From NCBI RefSeq assembly GCF_009711085.1, contig NZ_WMKA01000024.1, forward strand, positions 1 through 52,794: a stretch of 52,794 bases of DNA, in the 5' to 3' direction. This DNA comes from Cellulosimicrobium composti (GTDB lineage: Bacteria; Actinomycetota; Actinomycetes; Actinomycetales; Cellulomonadaceae). A program made the translations under genes and the position numbers. This document shows positions 52,672 to 52,794 of the stretch, one piece after another. Positions within the stretch are counted from its first letter, which is position 1. Each line of letters starts with the position of its first letter. The notes under the pieces are model-generated. The model made no database searches, was not told where the DNA came from, and saw only the letters and a list, made by a program, of their open reading frames with translations.

Positions 52672-52794
52672 CGCGGGGCACGGGGGCCGGACGCGCGGGA
52701 CGGGCACCGTCCGCGGCCGGCACGCCGCGGCCCGCCTCGACGGCCTCCCGGCCCGCGCCGGGGGGCCGCGCCGCGTCCGGGGGCCGGTCGGCTG
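52668..52794 (+). CDS. ftsI: FtsI (penicillin-binding protein), 5' end only
   Basis: GTG 52668 overlaps the ftsL stop (GTGA) and opens a frame that runs off the right edge after 42 codons. Only the disordered Gly/Ala/Pro/Arg-rich cytoplasmic tail is present, so the call rests on position after ftsL. Confidence 0.6.
   Translation, partial: MTRGTGAGRAGRAPSAAGTPRPASTASRPAPGGRAASGGRSA

Overview
The window is about 53 kb of very GC-rich DNA with near-saturated G/C at third codon positions, frequent GTG starts and ATGA/GTGA gene overlaps. Gene content (DUF3046, SAV_6107-type HEPN, DUF3040, DUF5302, MraZ-RsmH-FtsL, L-LDH, GluABCD) and gene order point to a chromosome of the order Micrococcales, most likely Cellulomonadaceae/Promicromonosporaceae. 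I see no prophage, insertion sequence, CRISPR array, rRNA or tRNA. This is core chromosome, and the interest lies in regulation and a few poorly understood operons.

Layout. 1-7.6 kb: an Lhr-type helicase runs off the left edge, followed by DUF3046, a membrane/phosphodiesterase fusion and a metallo-beta-lactamase-fold protein. 7.6-9.5 kb: recA-recX, with a LexA operator and a PafBC-type promoter. 9.6-13.0 kb: a gluABCD-type glutamate ABC transporter on the minus strand, divergent from miaB. 14.9-21.3 kb: a block of three YbjN-fold proteins, an Hsp90-like GHKL ATPase, a TPR-like protein and a degenerate extradiol-dioxygenase-fold protein. 21.5-28.2 kb: miaA-dapF, an RsmC-like methyltransferase, hflX and a DinG/XPD-type helicase. 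28.2-34.7 kb: ldh, lexA divergent from a small LysM membrane protein (DivS/ChiZ type), nrdR, an aldo/keto reductase, small proteins and serA. 34.8-40.6 kb: a HelD-like ATPase divergent from a three-gene signalling operon (REC-PP2C phosphatase, histidine kinase, REC protein). 40.7-45.6 kb: a PAC2 protein, a cold-shock protein, a spermidine-synthase-like methyltransferase, an SOS-controlled HEPN-dinB pair and DUF3040. 45.5-50.2 kb: a transglutaminase-DUF58-MoxR operon (minus). 50.5-52.8 kb: the start of the division/cell-wall cluster (mraZ, rsmH, ftsL, ftsI) running off the right edge.

How the genes work together. recA, lexA, the LysM membrane protein and HEPN-dinB form a DNA-damage regulon that can be read from its operators. 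LexA boxes of the form TCGAAC-N4-GTTCGA sit before recA, before HEPN-dinB (inside the promoter spacer), and as a cluster of three between lexA and the LysM gene. recA also carries a match to the RecA-NDp (PafBC) promoter, so LexA-dependent and LexA-independent control probably converge on it. miaA, miaB, hflX and rsmH act on RNA or ribosomes.

Many genes have a TANNNT-like -10 element ending 5-8 nt before the start codon, with no room for a leader, so leaderless transcription looks common. The YbjN/Hsp90-like/TPR operon is the best candidate for an under-described system. The mraZ upstream region has two oppositely oriented arrays of GTGGAG repeats with exact 10-bp period.
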